From positions 1 to 6,205 of the forward strand of contig JAAVYX010000103.1 of NCBI GenBank assembly GCA_022791355.1: a stretch of 6,205 bases of DNA, given 5' to 3'. The position numbers and the translations under genes were made by a program. A model generated the notes under the pieces. That model was not told where the DNA came from, ran no database searches, and saw only the letters and a program-made list of their open reading frames with translations. Origin of the DNA: Clostridiales bacterium (GTDB lineage: Bacteria; Bacillota; Clostridia; Oscillospirales; Acutalibacteraceae). This document shows, in pieces, positions 4,005 through 6,205 of this stretch. Every line of letters begins with the position of its first letter. The stretch's first letter is position 1.

Positions 4005-5663
4005 GTGGAGAATTATGACAAGCTGGCAGAGCTGCTGCTGCCCGATGTGGACAAGTCCCCGGCCGACTACGAGGCCATGTACCCGCCCCGCGCCCTGCCC
4101 GAAGGGGCCCGGGTCACCCGTATCGCCCCCAGCCCTACAGGGTATCTGCATCTGGGGGTGCTCTTCACGGCCATGTGTAACAAGCGGGTGGCCGCCGCCA
4201 CCGGCGGCGTATTCTACCTGCGCATCGAGGATACCGATAAAAAGCGGGAGGTACAGGGCGGCGTCGCCGACATCGTGAAGGGCCTGAACCGGTTCGGCGT
4301 GACCATCGACGAGGGCTTTGTAGCCGCCGATCGGGAGGAGGGAGCCTACGGTCCCTACCAACAGAGCAAGCGGGGACCGATCTACCGCTGCTTCGCCAAG
4401 GAGCTGGTCAGACAGGGGCTTGCCTATCCCTGCTTTTGCACCGAGGCCGAGCTGTCGGCCGTAAGGGAGAAGCAGGAGTCCCAAAAGGTGCGCACCGGCT
4501 ACCATGGGGAATGGGCCAAGTGCCGGGATATTTCCTACGAGGAGGCCCAGCGGCGCATTCAGGCCGGCGAGACCTTTGTGGTACGGCTGAAATCTCCCGG
4601 CAGCGAGGAAAACCGGGTGGCCTTTACCGACGGCATCAAGGGTAAAATCGTGCTGCCCGAGAACGACGAGGATTTCGTCATCCTAAAGTCGGACGGGATT
4701 CCCACCTACCATTTCGCCCATGCTGTGGACGACCATCTCATGCGCACCACCCACGTCATCCGGGGAGACGAGTGGATTTCCTCTACCCCCAAGCACCTTC
4801 AGCTTTTCAAGCTCTTAGGCTGGAAGCCGCCCAAGTACGCCCACGTGGCCCCCATCATGAAGGAGGACGGGGGACGGCGCAAGCTGTCCAAGCGCAAGGA
4901 CCCCGAGGCCGCCGTGCGGTATTACGCCGAGGCAGGCTTCCCTCCCGAGAGCCTGATCGAATATCTCATGACCGTGGCCAGCTCGGATTACGAGGATTGG
5001 CGGCGGGCCAACAAAACCGCCCCGGTAGACGCCTTTAAATTCAGCCTTAAGAAAATGAGCCTCTCGGGCGCCCTATTCGATTTGGACAAGCTGCGGGACG
5101 TGAGCAAAAACGTCATTTCCCAAATGGACGCACAGACCGTGACCGGCCGTATTCTGGAATGGGCCAGGGAAAACGACCCGGACTTTTACCGTCTTCTGGC
5201 GGCCGACCCAGCCTATACCCAGGCGGTTTTCGCCATCGACCGGGGCGGCCCCAAGCCCCGCAAGGACTTGGCCAAGTGGGACGAGGCCAAGGAATACGCC
5301 GCCTATTTCTTCGACGCGCTGTACGTCCCCTGCCGCGACCTGCCCGAGAACATCGCCCCGACCGCCGCCGCCGCCGTGATAGAGGCCTACCTGCCGGTCT
5401 ACGACCCGGCCGACGGGAAGGACGGCTGGTTTCAGAAGATTAAGGATATCTGCCCCGCCCTGGGCTTTGCCAGCGAGGTAAAGATATACAAAAAGAACCC
5501 GGCGGACTACAAGGGCCATCCCGGGGACGCCAGCACGGTCGTCCGTATTGCGGTCACCGGCCGTCGGAATACCCCCGATCTGTGCAGTATTATGGGACTT
5601 TTGGGGAAGGAGCGCTGCATCCAGCGTATGCAAGCCGCCGCCGCGGTGTGGCGCGGGAAATAA
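4005..5663 (+). CDS. gltX: Glutamyl-tRNA synthetase (class I)
   Basis: This 552-residue cytoplasmic enzyme joins glutamate to tRNA-Glu with ATP. From GTG 4005 it begins MENYDKLAELL. The Rossmann fold shows APSPTGYLHLGV (41-52), whose HLGV is the HIGH-type ATP motif. A zinc-binding insert is suggested by C143-x-C145 (YPCFCT) and C173. LKSDGIPTYHFAHAVDDHLM (227-246) is a strongly conserved glutamate/acceptor-stem region, and RKLSKRKDP (292-300) carries the KMSKS-type loop as KLSKR. The remaining 250 residues are the anticodon-binding part. PSPTG rather than PEPNG, and the length, separate it from GlnRS. Length matches the roughly 550-residue type I recall from Clostridia. The start at 4005 is chosen from the ribosome site; GTG 3993 would add four residues. 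A glnS gene follows 374 bp downstream, so this enzyme is expected to discriminate against tRNA-Gln, which is inference. Confidence 0.96.
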   Translation: MENYDKLAELLLPDVDKSPADYEAMYPPRALPEGARVTRIAPSPTGYLHLGVLFTAMCNKRVAAATGGVFYLRIEDTDKKREVQGGVADIVKGLNRFGVTIDEGFVAADREEGAYGPYQQSKRGPIYRCFAKELVRQGLAYPCFCTEAELSAVREKQESQKVRTGYHGEWAKCRDISYEEAQRRIQAGETFVVRLKSPGSEENRVAFTDGIKGKIVLPENDEDFVILKSDGIPTYHFAHAVDDHLMRTTHVIRGDEWISSTPKHLQLFKLLGWKPPKYAHVAPIMKEDGGRRKLSKRKDPEAAVRYYAEAGFPPESLIEYLMTVASSDYEDWRRANKTAPVDAFKFSLKKMSLSGALFDLDKLRDVSKNVISQMDAQTVTGRILEWARENDPDFYRLLAADPAYTQAVFAIDRGGPKPRKDLAKWDEAKEYAAYFFDALYVPCRDLPENIAPTAAAAVIEAYLPVYDPADGKDGWFQKIKDICPALGFASEVKIYKKNPADYKGHPGDASTVVRIAVTGRRNTPDLCSIMGLLGKERCIQRMQAAAAVWRGK

Positions 5664-5739
5664 AACAGCGCCTGTTAAGACCGATGAGGGTCCATATGTA
5701 AAGAAGCCGCTCCTTGGGCGGCCCCAAGAGGGGTTATTA

Positions 5740-5815
5740 GGGAACTAGCAGGGAACTAGCAGGGAACTACTGGGAACTTATAGAGAACCGGCAGGAAGCT
5801 AGCAGAGAACCGGCA
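5740..5815. repeat. Seven-copy 11-bp tandem repeat (minisatellite)
   Basis: The unit is GGGAACTAGCA. Copies 1 (5740-5750) and 2 (5751-5761) are identical. Copy 3 (5762-5771) is 10 bp, copy 4 is GGGAACTTATA, copies 5 (5783-5793) and 7 (5805-5815) are both GAGAACCGGCA, and copy 6 (5794-5804) is GGAAGCTAGCA. A decayed eighth copy may start at 5816. The array is non-coding and sits between gltX and glnS. The unit is close to one helical turn, so all copies would face roughly the same side of the DNA. Confidence 0.88.
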
Positions 5816-5918
5816 GCAAACGGACGGCTTTCCCAGCTGCGGCATACCCTTGGCCGGCCGGCCGTCTTCTTAGCGGTCGCCGCGAGCCGCCCGGCCGGCT
5901 GACTAAGGGCCGTCCCGA

Positions 5919-5952
5919 GGGCGGCTGTATACGGTCTGGGCCGCCCCCTTTT
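5919..5952 (+). terminator. Attenuator-like terminator in the glnS leader
   Basis: GGGCGGC (5919-5925) pairs with GCCGCCC (5940-5946) around a 14-nt loop, then CC and TTTT (5949-5952). The T run is short and offset by two bases. The 3' arm can instead pair with 5716-5724 (GGGCGGCCC, nine pairs with 5938-5946), and GGCCG (5939-5943) can pair with CGGCC (5953-5957). It lies 85 nt before glnS, so full termination here would silence that gene unless another promoter exists. This suggests regulated read-through, which is inference. Confidence 0.4.
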
Positions 5953-6017
5953 CGGCCTGCGCAGGGTCTTTGCAAAACGTATGGCCCTTTGCCATTCTAT
6001 GGTATTAAGACTGATAT

Positions 6018-6023
6018 GAGGAG
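6018..6023 (+). promoter_or_regulatory. Distant ribosome binding site of glnS
   Basis: GAGGAG lies 14 nt before ATG 6038, longer than the usual 5-10 nt. No in-frame start codon lies between the site and this ATG, so the ATG remains the best start. The weaker GGAAAA at 6026-6031 is better spaced. Confidence 0.45.
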
Positions 6024-6037
6024 TTGGAAAACAAGCG

Positions 6038-6205
6038 ATGGATGAGAAAAACCTTACCGCCCCTGCGGCGTCCGAGACGGCGGGGCCTTCCAATTTTATT
6101 CACGATTTTATCGACGAGGACTTAAAGGAGGGGGTCTATACCCATGTGCAGACCCGTTTTCCCCCCGAGCCCAACGGTTATCTGCATATCGGCCACGCCA
6201 AGGCC
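6038..6205 (+). CDS. glnS: Glutaminyl-tRNA synthetase, N-terminal fragment (cut by window end)
   Basis: The 56 visible residues start with a short variable leader, then SNFIHDFIDEDLKEG (18-32) and the GlnRS-type signature RFPPEPNGYLHIGHAKA (40-56), with the class I ATP motif HIGH at 50-53. The PEPNG form and the N-terminal NFIHDFIDEDL block mark GlnRS rather than bacterial GluRS, which has PSPTG as in the upstream gene. The enzyme charges tRNA-Gln directly with glutamine in the cytoplasm. The frame is open to the window edge, so the rest of the catalytic core, the anticodon domain and any C-terminal YqeY-like extension are out of view. It lies 374 bp after gltX on the same strand, behind a structured spacer. 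Confidence 0.93.
   Translation, partial: MDEKNLTAPAASETAGPSNFIHDFIDEDLKEGVYTHVQTRFPPEPNGYLHIGHAKA

Larger units (their letters stand above)
5664..6037 (+). promoter_or_regulatory. Structured 374-bp spacer and probable glnS leader
   Basis: There is no gene in this gap. Just after the gltX stop, AACAG (5664-5668) pairs with CTGTT (5672-5676), then GACC (5679-5682) with GGTC (5689-5692). CTTGGG (5713-5718) pairs with CCCAAG (5723-5728) around CGGC, without a T run. The 11-bp repeat array follows (5740-5815). GACGGC (5823-5828) pairs with GCCGTC (5861-5866), and CTTAG (5869-5873) with CTAAG (5903-5907) closing a GC-rich arm. Then come an attenuator-like hairpin (5919-5952) and ATGGC (5981-5985) with GCCAT (5991-5995). 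No convincing promoter and no T-box core were found, so glnS may be read through from gltX. Confidence 0.45.

Noticed and set aside
3811..4278. 155-residue plus-strand frame overlapping the gltX start
   Set aside because: It overlaps gltX in another phase, has no ribosome site, and lies mostly in the inverted-repeat block; the peptide is low-complexity basic and proline-rich.
5073..5633. 186-residue open frame on the minus strand
   Set aside because: It is a shadow of the gltX C-terminal half, glycine- and valine-rich with no recognisable domain.
5685..5702. Short leader peptide ATG AGG GTC CAT ATG TAA after gltX
   Set aside because: Five codons, no ribosome site, and no run of Gln or Glu codons that would suit translational attenuation.
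5740..5815. CRISPR array
   Set aside because: The units are 11 bp and contiguous, with no spacers and no cas genes; this is a minisatellite.
5664..6037. T-box riboswitch before glnS
   Set aside because: No AGGGTGGNACCGCG-like core or recognisable stem I boxes were seen, only GC-rich hairpins and the repeat array.

Overview
The window looks like a chromosomal housekeeping segment from a moderately high-GC Clostridia member, most likely Oscillospiraceae/Ruminococcaceae-like. The basis is a Gram-positive complement of genes (RumA-family rRNA methyltransferase, NrdR, a half-size EamA transporter, a GluRS of about 550 residues with a KLSKR signature), strong Shine-Dalgarno sites, GTG starts, a consensus vegetative promoter, and GC-rich coding DNA beside lower-GC spacers. 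The lineage is inferred from recall of family features, not from a search. I see no plasmid, phage, transposase, CRISPR or defence gene.

Layout. Bases 1-303 are gene-free and low in GC (39% by hand count over 1-240), with a tandem pair of 28-bp repeats. On the minus strand, 304-1707 encodes a 23S rRNA uracil-5-methyltransferase (rlmD/rlmCD type). Bases 1708-2414 separate it from the divergent nrdR. This gap carries a minus-strand promoter candidate, a palindrome-rich block (1928-2103), a consensus sigma-A promoter (2134-2162) and a hairpin-rich nrdR leader of about 250 nt. nrdR (2415-2870, GTG start) ends at a strong intrinsic terminator (2883-2916). A candidate three-way-junction RNA (3011-3087) precedes a small EamA/DMT transporter (start placed at ATG 3143). 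A 448-bp gap follows, with a promoter candidate and imperfect inverted repeats. gltX (start placed at GTG 4005) runs to 5663. A 374-bp spacer holds an 11-bp minisatellite and attenuator-like hairpins, and glnS begins at 6038 and runs off the window.

How the genes relate. gltX and glnS charge the two related tRNAs, Glu and Gln, and probably form one translation-related unit although a structured spacer separates them. nrdR is a regulator of ribonucleotide reductase and the methyltransferase acts in ribosome maturation, so those two are neighbours rather than one pathway. The transporter's substrate is unknown.

The coding content is ordinary. The interest lies in the spacers: the folded leader before the transporter, the nrdR leader, the glnS leader with mutually exclusive pairings, and several candidate dispersed repeats. 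None of these matched an RNA or repeat class that I could confirm by eye.
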